Source: Ricordea florida
Taxonomy: Eukaryota; Cnidaria; Anthozoa; Corallimorpharia; Ricordeidae
Direction: 5' to 3'
DNA: 64,000 nt
Assembly: GCA_949710005.1 (NCBI GenBank)
Contig: OX453276.1
Coordinates: 28,421,613 to 28,485,612, forward strand
The position numbers and the translations under genes are program-made. The notes under the pieces were generated by a model. That model ran no database searches and was not told the DNA's origin. It saw only the letters and a list, made by a program, of their open reading frames with translations. Positions within the stretch are counted from its first letter, which is position 1. Every line of letters begins with the position of its first letter. Positions 1-18,809 of the stretch are shown here, one piece after another.

Positions 1-172
1 AATTTCTATGTCGTCCTATCGCCCCATAAAATTCTCCAGCTCATAATCTAATTATTAATTGTACAAATAAGAATTAACACATGCAGGACAAAACATTAAC
101 TCCAATTGTAAAACTGGACCACCTGGCTCCTTTAAAATTCCAAAGTTGCTGTGAAGTTCAAAAAGTTAGTGG

Positions 173-2557
173 TCATTTTTCTGAAGTTATAGTGTAAGTA
201 AAGAAAATTTCTGAAATCCAATTACTTAGAACACTGATAAATCCACATAAGAGTTGTACAACAACAAAAGTTGATGGTACAAACAGGTTACCACAACAAG
301 ACGATGAGACTGATGCCAAGGTTGTTTTTGTGTTCCAAATAATGGCAGAAGGGTTCCCGGAGATTTTAAGGGAGGAAATGAAACCGCTTGACGAGAAAGC
401 TTCAAAGCTCATAGTATTTTGGACAAATCAAAAATATCACTCACAGTGTTACTGCTATAAACACCATTGACTGCAGTTTATGCTATTACTAAAATACACT
501 GTAGAATGAGATGTTCGAATACTAAAAGCACATAATTTTAGGAACTACAACTTACATATTTAAATCTACTTTTCTGTCTTTGCCTAGGAATTTGGATCTT
601 GCTGATAGGTTTCTTTCAATCCTTGTCTTGGTGACCTAAAATCAGAAAAAAATCCAAGCACTACATGAACCCAGATATGTACATTGGCAATCAGACAGCA
701 ACTGTAATCAACAATCAGATTTAAAACTAGTTACCATACTTAAAAAATCAGAGGTTATAAACTTAACCAGTGAATTTCAATTTGAAATAAATTCCACAAG
801 AAAATCAAATATAATGCAATCTAGTGTTTTTTTTTTTTTGTTTGCTTTAACCACCATGCATGGAGGGAAACGTCCAGGCAAGGTCCAGGAAGCCTAACCC
901 TTCATGTCAAAGGTCTTCCTTGCCTTTTTTGCTCAAGAAAAAAAGCCTTGAACTTCAAAAACCTTAAAAAAATAAGCTGTTACAAATAATTATTATAATA
1001 ACAACAATAATAATAACAATTGATTAAAAATAATAATAATGATAATAATAATAACAATAATATCTTACGACCCACTAAGCCAACCAATCAGGGCAAGGAC
1101 ACTATAAACTGAGAAATATAACTAATAATAAAATTAATAGCCAGTTACATGTAAAAACTGCGAAAGTACATGTAGATTACCTTGTCTTCTTGAATAGAAT
1201 GTTGCTGTTTTAGTTTTTCTAACTCCTGATTATTCTCACTCAGCTTGCTTTCCTCTCCTCTTTTTCTTTTATAGACACCTGTAAATAATGTACCATTGTA
1301 CTGTTATTAGGCGCAGGGCCCCAAAGGGGGTTCAGGGCTCCAGGGCACTGAGCCTAAAAAGCAGGGCTTCTGCAGGGCTCCTGCAAGGCCAAAGGTATGG
1401 GGCTCCACAGCAGCCTGCCACTTTAAGGTTACCAGGTTCCACTTTTGACTAGTAGACCATAGTCCGGCAATAAAATTATCACTTAAAATGAAAACAGGGA
1501 ATACATGTATGAGTGTAACCCACCTGACTTCAGAAAACAAAGAAACACAACCAGAATGCGATAATTGCATTACATGCTGGACAAATGGCAAAAAGAATGC
1601 ATGCTTCTATTAACTGTTGCACTACCTCTCTAGATTCCATTTACTAGCAGTCGGCAAACAAAAGCAATGAGGACTGGGTACTAAAAATGATTGGATTTTA
1701 ATATTTGGAATCCAGGCTCCACAGAAAAACGTTCACAGCTAGTAATGATCAGGGCTCCAAACTGCACAGGAAAAGAAATGATCTTACATGTAGTTAAATT
1801 ACTTGACTATAAGAATCACTGACTCTTGAACAGAGCCCCATAAAAATTGAACCTGTTGCACTTCAGGGCTTGCTTATCATGCAGATCAGAAATTTAACTA
1901 TTGAGATATGCGAGTATACATGTCATTCTAAGAAAATAGTGTTTGATTGTAGTTGTTCTTTAACTGACTGGTTTCATAATCCATCATGGTGCGCCTCAAC
2001 TGATGCTGTTTCTTGACAATGTCTCCTTCATATCGCTTCAACTCTCTTTCCTCTTGTTTATGTTGAAGCATGTGATCCTACAATAAAAAGAATATGTCTG
2101 ATTTTGTGAACAGGAAAGATAAATTGAATACTGAATGGCGATTGGACACATTTAATTAATAAATTAAGGAATTATTATTTTGTTTTCGTGGCATTTTTAC
2201 ATATGTATTAAATAAATCCTTTTGAGAAAAAAACTTCATGGACTCACCTCAATTATTTTCATCTTTTTCTGGTGTTCTTTGATATTCTGATTTTTAACAA
2301 GTGTTACATGAACCACGCTATCGTTCTTTGGTGGTGTAACATTAATCAAACCAGTGCCTGTCTTGTTCTTAACTTGCTGCCGATCTTTAGACCCAGGAGA
2401 CGTGTGTCCTTGCTTACTTGGGCTCTTGGTTGTTCTGCATGATTGACCAATAATAATAGCCATCACATTCAATTTTCAATTTTTTATTAAATGTTTTTAT
2501 TAGATTTTTAACTTTTTTTCACATCAGAAGTTGTCTGTCTTCACCTTCTTTTAACTG

Positions 2558-2601
<44 letters not shown>

Positions 2602-3476
2602 CTTGCCTTGATGTTCCACCATCCTGATGTGATGAACTTGACAGATTTCTGTTTGATAAATTATCAAAAATTTGGTTAGTTATTTTACACCGAGGTACAT
2701 TATACAACCTTGACTTTAGAGTAAATAACAGTTAACTACAGAGAAACACAAATTAATTGACCACCTATGGGGATAATGACTGTGTCGTGTGACTGTGTGC
2801 CAAATAGACTTTACTGATTTTAGCATCTCAATAGGAGCCACTAGTCTATAAAAGTATAAGGCCTGAAAGAAATTTTACTCTATACATTTTCGAGAATAAA
2901 AATAAAATTACACGCAAAGAAAAGATGTCAACGATAGGTTTTTCAAACATATATACACAATATTAACTTCAGAGGATTCGACTGCTGACGGAGAAAATCA
3001 AGTTTCTTATTTTTAAACGTTGGATATCCCGCTATTTTACATTAGAAATTCCAGAATTACGTTAACAATAATACTTTTACACCAGAAAACGTTTTAAATG
3101 ACAAGATCAAAGTTTATTATCATTGTCCATGTTCTCATTAAAGTGTTCATTATTAACTTCCTCTCGGCTGTTGCAAACACCAAAGGTGTTAAGAGACAAC
3201 TTTGGCGCTAAAAGTTAATAAAGACCTCTAAGAACACGAACATGATTCATAAGGTTGCAAAGAGGGAGAATGAAAAACACGAACGCAGACATTCATCAGC
3301 CAAATCAGACTAAACTCAAACTGTAAACAAAGAATTACTTACTTAAGAAAAGTGGCGTACTCGTCACCTCTTGCAGAATCATCGTTCAGTGCGGATGTCG
3401 ACCTTGAAAACACTGGAGAAGACAGATTTGCATACCTTTTATGCAATAATGGCTGTCTCTCAAATGGAAGCACCAT
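173..3476 (-). CDS. Coiled-coil protein of unknown identity, multi-exon
   Basis: I do not recognise this protein. Minus-strand exons with matching phases are 3343-3476 (ATG at 3476, donor GTAAGT), 2603-2708, 2248-2424 (or 2434), 1969-2077, 1181-1278 and 556-635. A possible last exon runs from 407 to a stop at 173. The start context reads MVLPFERQPLLH. Middle exons are rich in Lys, Glu and Gln (for example HKQEERELKRYEGDIVKKQ and EENNQELEKLKQQ-like heptads), as in a coiled coil, perhaps centrosomal or ciliary. Exons 4 to 6 join cleanly in phase. The acceptor of exon 3 is ambiguous: the first AG (2434) gives the wrong phase unless exon 2 runs into the adjacent (TTA)n tract, whereas 2424 keeps phase. 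The final exon is weak and hydrophobic and may be wrong. The window edge may cut the gene. Confidence 0.6.
2560..2598. repeat. (TTA)n microsatellite beside exon 2 of the coiled-coil gene
   Basis: About 13 uninterrupted TTA units follow directly after the donor of exon 2 (minus strand). Read on the minus strand they would be AAT codons, so an Asn run would result if the intron were retained. Similar AAT/TTA runs lie at about 1012-1065, 15590-15668, 43255-43308 and 51939-51971. Confidence 0.85.
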
Positions 3477-4329
3477 TGTATCTCCATTAGATGGAAATAT
3501 CTTGTCTCTCTGGTATTAAAAACAGATATTTGAGGCCAATGATCTTTCGTGGCTTGGTAGCTGAAAGCCCTCGCTTTCTAACTTTAATACCAATGGAGTG
3601 TTGCTATAGGAACGGTCAGCTGGTATCTTTGCAGGCTCAATAGAATAGCTCCTTCGGGCCATCCCTCGGGACCGGTTTATCATCCAATCAAATTATTAGG
3701 ATTGTAAGAGAACGGGTAAAGTTAGCATTTTAATCCGTCTAATTTCGAGAAAATACAAAAATGGTCGGTTTCCACTTGCATTTGTGTAGGTAGGAGATTA
3801 ACCTCGGCTTCATAGCTAAAATAACTGCTAAAATATATAGAAAATGTTTTATTTTACAAGTGCAGTCCTTTCATTATTCTCTGCATATTCAATTAAACTG
3901 AAACGGTGTTTGCTGCATATTGCGCTTTATTAGGGTCAAAATTCAGACAAGTGAATTCTTCACTTAGTGAAATTTGCTGAATCTCAAGTTCATCTCTTAG
4001 TCAAATTGACCCTTCCTTGAGTTCAGCAAACAGCTGAATTTATCGCACTGGAAATTCGTATTATACCTAAATTTCGCGTTATTAGGGTCAACATTTAGAC
4101 AAGTGAATTCGTTACTTAGCGGTGAAATTTGTTGTATCACAATTTCACCTCTTAGTCGAAATGACCCTTCCTTGAATTCTGTGAATTCGTCACGCTGCAA
4201 ATTCATCTTTTACCTCAATTCGTCTGATAGACAAATTCCTCTAATGGATGAATTCACTTCGAACGAGGGGCTTGGAAACTAGTTTGATTTCTCCCATGAC
4301 CCTTTGCGCTTTGCACATTTCTCTTCGCA
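3477..4329. other. Divergent spacer with a tandem duplication
   Basis: This spacer separates the minus-strand start at 3476 from the plus-strand start at 4330, so it probably holds a two-way promoter. About 3925-4020 and 4075-4175 are two imperfect copies, about 150 bp apart, of a segment that begins near TTAGGGTCAA and ends near TGACCCTTCCTTGA. Each copy has AGGGTCA and TGACCCT at its ends, forming small inverted repeats. No TATA box was convincing. Confidence 0.5.
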
Positions 4330-4534
4330 ATGGCGGACTATCGTCAGATTTTGCGCGAGTGTGCGAAAAGGTTGATTTCCACTGCAGATCGTTTAACCGC
4401 TAATATAGGATCGAATGCAGCTACATCACAAGATTCTGGACCCTCTGCTCTTGAGGAGCATCGGAGAATTTTCGGATATCGCCCTCCAGTTGGTTCGGTT
4501 CAAAGAGCGCGTTCATCAGATAGTTGTGGTAAGC

Positions 4535-4944
4535 CCCCGGGAAGGGGGGGGGGTACTCCCATATATGGGCTATATAGGTATGTGCCGCGGGATATGGTAT
4601 GGTTTTTGAGGTTTTCTATCCTTAAATAGGGTATCATTTTTGCCCATGTTGACATAGTGTTTCCGGTGTGGTGCTTAGATAGGGTGCCTATAATGTGTTA
4701 GGCAGTCTACTATACAATGCTTGATGCTAACTTCCAGTAATCTTACAGAAACAAAGTATAGTGGACCCGTTCAAGTTATGTTTAGTTTTTGTTTTTTTCC
4801 TTGAATAGGGTGCCATTTTCCGGATTTGGGCCTTAAATAGGGTATCAATTTTCATTTGCTCCATCCTTAGATAGGGTCAGGGTTTACGACCCTTCGCGGC
4901 ACACACCTATCCGAAATTTATGAGAGTATCCCCCTTCCCCCGGG
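4535..4944. mobile_element. 410-bp MITE, hAT-like (8-bp TSD TGGTAAGC)
   Basis: Imperfect terminal inverted repeats start CCCGGG and run through GGTACTC..CATA to TGTGCCGC; their complement precedes CCCGGG at 4944. The flanking 8-bp duplication TGGTAAGC is at 4527-4534 and 4945-4952. The interior repeats TAGGGTATCA-like motifs. A second copy of the same family lies at 16340-16742. The 8-bp TSD is the hAT signature; there is no coding capacity. Confidence 0.85.
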
Positions 4945-5149
4945 TGGTAAGCGAGGGGGCGGTAGTCCGTACTTTAATATTCAAAGAAATACTTGGACTT
5001 TTGTTTGCCTTGCGAAGAAGGACAGCAGATCTGCTCCTTCTGAGTCCGAAAGGATTGCACTAAGTGCCGCTGGACTTGGAGAAAAAAAAACATTGTTTTC
5101 CAGAAATGTGGAAACTCGACCCAAGTGCACGAGAAAATTACTGAAGCAT

Positions 5150-5233
5150 TCAACCTCGTTCCCAGGGCTTTTCCCTAGAAAGAAACCCGTCCGCCATTTT
5201 TCTTTCTAGGGAAAAGCCCTGGATACGAGGTTG
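5150..5233. mobile_element. 84-bp palindromic foldback element
   Basis: The arms AACCTCGTTCCCAGGGCTTT and AAAGCCCTGGATACGAGGTT are near-perfect reverse complements around a short spacer. It is flanked by TGAAGCAT and TGAAGCAC, an 8-bp duplication with one mismatch. A relative with the same AACCTCGTTCC arm is at 45692-45760, and a diverged one at 6722-6794. Confidence 0.8.
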
Positions 5234-6244
5234 TGAAGCACTTTCAGCACTTGTAAGCGCTGAAGGGTATGGGATCCTGCGAATTGCTGATGACAAGTCG
5301 AAGATATTAAATATCATGTAAGCCGCTCCTAACTTCGTATCAGATTTACACCTCAAAAGCAAGTCTCATACGTTTTAATAGGCTTAAAGCAGAATATTGA
5401 GATTTATTGAATTAATGATTGCCATCTTATCATGCTTTTGCCTTGAAGCAAATCAAAACTTCCTTTGTATTAAACACAGTCATTGTTAAACACCAGAAAG
5501 CTTGAAATAAATGACGAACAACCACTAACTTTGAGTGCTTTAAATTCCCACTTTTGCAGTTTAATTAGTTCTTCAATTAGGTTTCTTGCAATTGTATTTT
5601 ACAGATGTTGCTACGTCAAACGTAGTACGCAGTGGTCGTTGCACAAATAACTCCCTCTGCCACGACTTGCCACCATTATTCAGAGGCACCCAACGAATTT
5701 TCTCTGTAAAATATCTGTTCGGAGAAGCAAAAGTTGCTCGGAATTTTCTACAGCTTGGAGAGGGCTAAAAATATCCAGATGACCGTTCCATTCATGTACA
5801 ATTTTCGTAGCATGTTTAATTAATTCCCTACGATTTTCTAACGTTTAATCAGTTTTCGCTCGGCAGTCGCTACGGTTAGTCTAGATCTATTTTTCGTAGA
5901 AAAAGGAAACCTAAAATTTTCGGATTCAAAAATCCAATGGAGAGAGGAATCAGAAAAATTCTCACTTTCGTAACACTTAAAATTGCATCTAAATTTTTAT
6001 GGAATACAATACAGAGGCCCTTATATTAATTGTAATCTCAAAAAGACTCCAGTTGCCCTGGGAAGACCGAGCAAATATAAATTTTATATCGCCGCTTAGA
6101 GTGCATTTCTAGAGATCTGGAAGTACTCTGGATAATCTAGAAAGAGTGTTTTCAATGCATTTAATAGGAAATCGTCTTTGGGTGCCCCTGATTATTACCC
6201 ATAAATTTCTCGTCTGGCCATTTTCGTTCCCAAAAGTCCGCAAT

Positions 6245-6330
6245 TCTTTTGACCAGCTTCAGTCAGTAGAGCATGCGCTACGGTAGGTTTGTTCCCGGGG
6301 TCGTGTGTTCGATTCCCGTCGAATTCAAAG
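6245..6330 (+). mobile_element. tRNA-derived SINE relic
   Basis: It has a GTCAGTAGAGC A-box-like segment followed at tRNA spacing by a B-box GTGTTCGATTCCCGTC. It does not fold into a full cloverleaf, so it is a SINE head or pseudo-tRNA rather than a tRNA gene. Confidence 0.5.
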
Positions 6331-6721
6331 AATTTTTCCTTTGTTTCTTATAGTCTTCTTATTCCAGATACTAGGGGTAACGCTCGGTGGGAACTTCAAG
6401 AAATTTACACACAGTAAATTTTCTGTTTGACCATTTACGTCCAGTAAATGACTTATTATTTAATCATCATTATTAGCATTCAATTTAGAGGAAATTAATG
6501 AGCTACGAAAATAATACCTCTTAGCGCTTTTTAGCTAATTCATTTATGCCACTTGAAGTTAAGCTAACTGCTGTCTTCCTCGATTTAAGTTCATTTAGTT
6601 CATTTAGTTTTAACTTCATTTACAAATCTTCGAATCTTCCAGTCAGCAGTTCCTCCAAAATCTGTTTGACCTGAAATGAGGCAAAATTAGGTTAATTAGA
6701 ACATGTTATTCGTTGAAGTCG

Positions 6722-6794
6722 TTCAATCTCGTTCCATGACGCCGCATCCCTTTGATCCGAGCTCGGGGAGGTGGGCCCTGGAAACGAGATTGAA
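6722..6794. mobile_element. Diverged palindromic foldback element
   Basis: The arms TTCAATCTCGTTCC and GGAAACGAGATTGAA enclose about 45 bases. The arm differs by a few bases from the 5150-5233 and 45692-45760 elements, so it is probably the same family. Confidence 0.6.
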
Positions 6795-7979
6795 ACACCC
6801 TTTAAAGCATGGTGCATTTATGGGATGTGGAGCAGTGTCAGGCATTTTCAATGGTGGGTATGTGAATTTAATGACAGAGCGTGATGAAAAGATTGCTGAA
6901 GGAGAGGTGTCCGGGGACAAATGGGTGGAGACTCAAAAACACCGTCCGGGTAGACAAATGACACTGGGATTTTGGCTTTACGATCCTTTACTGTTTTAAC
7001 ACTAACGCTACACAGATTTCGGAATACCGCACGTCTCACCATTCTTCGCTGGATTACGGCAACCCGCAAGATAAACACGATAAGCGTCTGCGCACTATTA
7101 CCTTGATAGACGTTTTCTCACGAGCACATGGCAAGAACAGAAACTTGATATCCCGTGGCACGTTGGTATTTGCCCGAATGGATACCGTAATCGATACGGA
7201 CTACTGGAATTAGAAACTTGTCGAGGAATAACCTCAACAAGAGGAGAGCAGTCCTTTTAGTGTTTTCACCAGTTTTCACGACATACGGAGACTCAGTAAA
7301 GGCCCATGATACGACTACGGCTCTTGCGTGGCCGTAACGCTTGAAAAATAGGCCTACTCTGGGGCCCTAAGTCGCCGTAACTTTGGACGACTATAGGTGA
7401 TTTAAGCAAAATGGACAGAAAAAAAACCTGACCAACTTCAGCTGACTTAAGCCGACTTTAGGCGACGTAAGCCAAATTGATAGAATAAACATGGCGACTT
7501 AAGGCGATTTAAAGTCCCAGAGTAGGCCTAAGAATCGTGGCGTGGCGAAAGCTAGACCTGCCGTCTACGCTCTCAAAAAAATTGCAAGCAAAAAGAAAGA
7601 AGTAGAATGTTTGACGTGGAGTATGGATGGACTCTTGAAATTTGCCAATATTTCAAGCAACCATGCGTCACACTTTACATGATTTCCATAAATCGATCCA
7701 AAAGTCTGATCCATCATAATTTATATTTAAATGAGATTTGGGTTAAGGAAACAGTTGCTAAAAATAAATCAGTGAGTCACGCGTTTTCCCGCCTATTTTA
7801 TTCAACTGCAGTTTATCCGTGGACCGGTTAGCCACCTTGGCCTAGCTGAAAGCGGCCATCTTTCTAATGCAATGGAAGGTTCAAGTCGCTCGTCCTAACT
7901 TTTTAATGAATGTCCAATTTCCAGGCTTGGAGACGGACCCATCGTCACTGTTCTATCCATAGAAACAACTTGAATGTGT

Positions 7980-15461
<7,482 letters not shown>

Positions 15462-15629
15462 ATTTGAGTGTTTATTTGATGAGTAAAGATTTCTGCAGCC
15501 ATTTTCTGATCAGCAACGCGAAAGAAGAAACAATTAAGGTGTTAAGGGAACCTCAAGTTTTTACGATAATGCTGACGATTATTATGATGGTGATAATAAT
15601 AATAATAGTAATAGTAATTAATGATAATG

Positions 15630-15662
<33 letters not shown>

Positions 15663-16339
15663 GTAATTAAAAGAACCACAAAGTATTGATCTACGGTAAA
15701 GGCCTTTATGCTTGTTGTCTTGTGTGTTCAGCAGCCAAGAAAAGAGCTATTGAATAATTATGTAGAGCTGACAGTTTGTTAGAAATACTTATGGACTGAA
15801 TTGAAGATTTATTTCTCAATTTCATATTCACCGTTCACAATACTGATACACAAACTTTGAGCATACCACAGACGACAATACCAACAAGACAGCAGAAAAC
15901 GTGTTTGTCAAAAAATTGCGCGTTTCTATTAAGCTTTCGATTTTTTCATTACCTTGCAATTCATTTATGCGTTTTCAATCGCATTACCTTCTTCAAATAA
16001 ACATGTCAATCATTTAATCGTGGGGAACAATGATCGGAAATGAACAGTGACAGATTAGCCAATCAGATGTAAGTAATTCCTCATTAGTAGCACTAGAGAA
16101 AAGGAACTTTGTCCTGTACTTTTTTTAAAATCATAATACCCGAGAGTCCACAATCGACATCGTCAAGGAGAAATTATACACGTGATTTTACTCAATTGTG
16201 TGTGATTTTCTAACGTGAGTCTAACGGAGTGTAACATAGTGTTGAAAGATTCGCGACAGTACCTGGGTTGTATATTTATCCGTATTTAACGCAACAGCCG
16301 CTATATTTTGCATGTGCTGCAGCAATTCCATGGTATGCT

Positions 16340-16342
16340 CCC

Positions 16343-16382
<40 letters not shown>

Positions 16383-16742
16383 CGCTGTGAAGGGTATGGT
16401 TTTCAAGCAGTTTACTCTAGCATAGGGTATATAAATCACAGCGTTTGGGTCTAGGATAGGGTATCATTTTTCAAGAAACTGACCTGTTGGTTGAGAATAA
16501 AAAAAAAACTGAACTAGTATAAATAAAATCATTTTTGGAGAGAGAAACGATTGTGGTATAAGGTTTTGTTTTGGCTAGACTGTGCTAGTGGAATACAGCT
16601 ACTCTAGAATAGGAGTGATTTGGGGGGTTTACTCTAGTATAGGGTAGCAAAATTCAGCTGCACCAGCTCTGGTATAGGCTAAGGGTTTCAGGGTTCCAGC
16701 GGCACATCCCCACCCAGAAATTCCTAAAGTACCCCCCCCGGG
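16340..16742. mobile_element. 403-bp MITE, hAT-like (8-bp TSD GGTATGCT)
   Basis: Same family as 4535-4944: CCCGGGGGGGGTACT ends, CATATATGGGCTATATAGG and TGTGCCGC inside the left end, GCGGCACATCC near the right end. Exact 8-bp duplications GGTATGCT are at 16332-16339 and 16743-16750. The interior has several copies of CTCTAG.ATAGG. Confidence 0.88.
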
Positions 16743-17280
16743 GGTATGCTATGTAACGTTGACGCAATACCATCGCATTTCCCTCCTGTAATTCGTACCT
16801 TGACTGGGCTCACCTGAACTGCTGTCTTTTTGGCACGTTGCAATGTCATCAAAATGACGCGACGCCTGTTCCGCAGAAATGACGTCAAAGTAAGCGTGAA
16901 CCGTCAGAAGGCAGATAACAGGAATCAACATGTTAAGGAACTGTGCACAGGCAAAGTTAAGGTTTAGCATTTCTTGTCTTAACCTGTAAATTAATTTATA
17001 ATATAAGTAGGAACTTGCGCGCGCTCTGATTGGTCAAAAACCCATGTTTTATCAGAGTTTAAAACATAGAAAGAGCGTGTTTTATTGTCTTTTGAAGAAA
17101 TTTTTTATGGAGCTCTCTGCGAAGCAGCATAAACTTTTGAAGCTGAGATAAATATAACAAATAAAGAAGAAGCGAAAACAGTCGAGAAGTTGGCATGAAA
17201 TGGTGTCAATTTGTCGATCTGTGTGCTTTGTTGTTACTACTCGCGGCGTTCAAAATCCATATCACAGAGCAAATGAAGAA

Positions 17281-17406
17281 GCCTAAGCCGTGTATTACAC
17301 TGTGATTAAAACACTCCGGACATTTGAGAACTTTATGGCTCGTGTTTTCCACTTTTCACTCGTGTTCTCAAATGCCCGTTGTCACAGTGTAATACATGGC
17401 TCAGGC
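17281..17406. mobile_element. 126-bp foldback element
   Basis: Arms GCCTAAGCCGTGTATTACAC and complement GTGTAATACATGGCTCAGGC, continuing inward through CATTTGAGAAC/GTTCTCAAATG. CCAAT-type sequence (CTGATTGGTCAA) lies just outside at about 17027. Confidence 0.7.
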
Positions 17407-17610
17407 CTCTTTATTTGATCAATTCGCGATCCAAAAAATATGTCAGTACAGCATGGTTAAATCACAAAGATTACATTGTCTCCTTAAGGCAGCTTCTTTA
17501 CGCACCCTGTGCTCAATGGATGAAGATTAAATATGGTGGTGAATAAGCTCGTCGTTAGGGCTGGTGTTAGGCAATTTTGTCGTGTGTCAAGAATTTTTAA
17601 TTGACGTCTA

Positions 17611-18300
17611 ATCGCCAGTTAGTTTTCTAGTTTAGAAACATCTGGTCGCAGGTTAGGTTAAGAACTGCCTAATCGCAGGTCAGTTTTCCAATTTAACAAC
17701 GGCTGATCGCAGTTTAGGAACGCCTGATCGCAGGTTATTTACCCAATACAAGAATGTCTAATCGCAGGTTAGGTTTCAAATTTTAAGAACGTCTGATTCC
17801 AGGTGAGGTCTTCTCTGCTAGCACTACTGGTCCGAACAAAAAAGATTAAACATTTCCCAGAGTGCATCACTATCTCCTTGGCTTGGAGCGCGTTATATCC
17901 CTCGTTACCAACTAAAAAGTAGATGAATCCAATTGCCAAGATCAAAAAGGAATGATATGACGTGAGCAACGGACTGCATTATTCTCTCGCTTGATTATCA
18001 GTAAAAATATCTTTATTTTCAAGTTTTTGTCTTTCTGATCATGATCTTGTCATTGAGAGAGCGTGGCTACAGAGGCTTAAGTAACCAAAAAAAAAAACAA
18101 ATTATCACAGAGGAAATGTTCATGGTTCAATTTTTTTCTAGATATTGAGGGCGTTTATAATAACTATATTTTAAACGCAAATCTACGATAAGGCATTATT
18201 GGATAAAACTTTCGCATCCTGTTCCGTATTAAAGTCTTAAATGATAATAAAGACAAGTGCTTCGGTTTGCCATTTACGGTCTGCAGACTGTGCGAATTTT
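17611..18300. repeat. Left copy of a local segmental duplication, with minisatellite
   Basis: It begins with about 6 units of a 35-bp minisatellite (consensus near GCCTGATCGCAGGTTAG plus TTTTCCAATTTAAGAAC), then about 480 bases of unique sequence to CTGCAGACTGTGCG. The right copy is 20240-20916, resuming at 25259. Relative to the right copy it carries 88 extra bases (17828-17915). Confidence 0.9.
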
Positions 18301-18557
18301 ACTTAGGTTTTTTTTGAAAAAAAAAAACAAACAAACTGTAGTCTTATCCATGTGGAAATGAGGAAACTTTAAGTTTCCATAGAATCAAACTGATGTGAAT
18401 TTTAGTCATTTGCTAATTTTAAAATCCCATTCAAGGGCTAGACGTGCGCTGTTTCATTCATTCAAACAGGAATTATGTCGCTTATCAAATTAAATATTGA
18501 CGTTTAATTAAAGGCTAGGCTTATTGTGTTTATTGTGCTAGACGCGACAATAGATTA

Positions 18558-18805
18558 TACCGAGGGATGGACCATTTTCTTTTTGAGGGGTTGAGGGTGG
18601 GGGGGGGGGGGCTTGTGTTAGGCAATTTTGTCGTGTTAGGCAATTTTCCCTTTGGACTGTGTAAGAATCTTTTTTTAGCACCTTGGCCTTTTTAGAACCT
18701 TTTTTTTCCGTTGGCCCACTGTGCATGAATTTTTTTTCTATACTTTTGCTGAGCAGCAATTTTCTTGGGAATTGTCCGACCCCCTTCCCCCTCAAAAATA
18801 AAATG
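18558..18805. mobile_element. Degenerate relative of the GGGACGGACC foldback MITE
   Basis: GAGGGATGGACCATTTT, then a G-run; at the other end a C-rich run, CCCCCTCAAAAATAAAATGG. T-rich blocks separated by TGCATGAATT inside match the architecture of 11605-11904 and 59113-59281. Confidence 0.6.
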
Positions 18806-18809
18806 GCCT

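Larger units (their letters stand above)
4330..5320 (+). pseudogene. Coding exon disrupted by two MITE insertions
   Basis: The frame starts at ATG 4330 (MADYRQILRECAKRL...) and is open to the MITE at 4535. Beyond the MITE (after 4944) the same frame continues for about 200 bases (FNIQRNTWTFVCLAKK and on to about 5148), as expected if the element landed in an exon. The 8-bp target duplication TGGTAAGC is present on both sides. A second 84-bp palindromic element interrupts the frame at 5150-5233. After it, the residues resembling the continuation (AEGYGILRIADDKS, about 5262-5303) lie in a different frame, so at least one frameshift is also present. TGGTAAGC also looks like a splice donor. The host family is unknown to me; it recalls uncharacterised lineage-expanded anthozoan proteins. 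It could be a live gene if the MITE is spliced out. Confidence 0.6.
5340..7979. other. Intergenic stretch with repeat fragments
   Basis: No exon could be supported. The stretch holds the foldback at 6722-6794, a tRNA-derived relic at 6245-6330, and at 7330-7520 a low-complexity passage repeating GGCGACTTAAG/GGCCTACTCTGG-like words in both orientations (CTACTCTGGGGCCCTAAG at about 7351 against GTCCCAGAGTAGGCC at about 7513). Open frames here are short and have no splice-site support. Confidence 0.5.
15462..17980 (-). other. Upstream region of HIF1AN-like gene with possible leader exons
   Basis: No exon joins the HIF1AN-like start with certainty. Candidates on the same strand: 16220-16339 (reads MELLQHMQNIAAVALNTDK and ends with a CAG|GTACTG donor); 16814-16970 (hydrophobic leader MLIPVICLLTVHAYFDVIS, donor CAG|GTGAGC); and 17769-17969 (a second hydrophobic leader, FLILAIGFIYFLVG). 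Phases do not allow a simple splice from 16814-16970 into 16220-16339, so these may be unrelated exons, remnants, or an alternative secreted start. The MITE at 16340-16742 sits right at the edge of the first. Confidence 0.3.
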
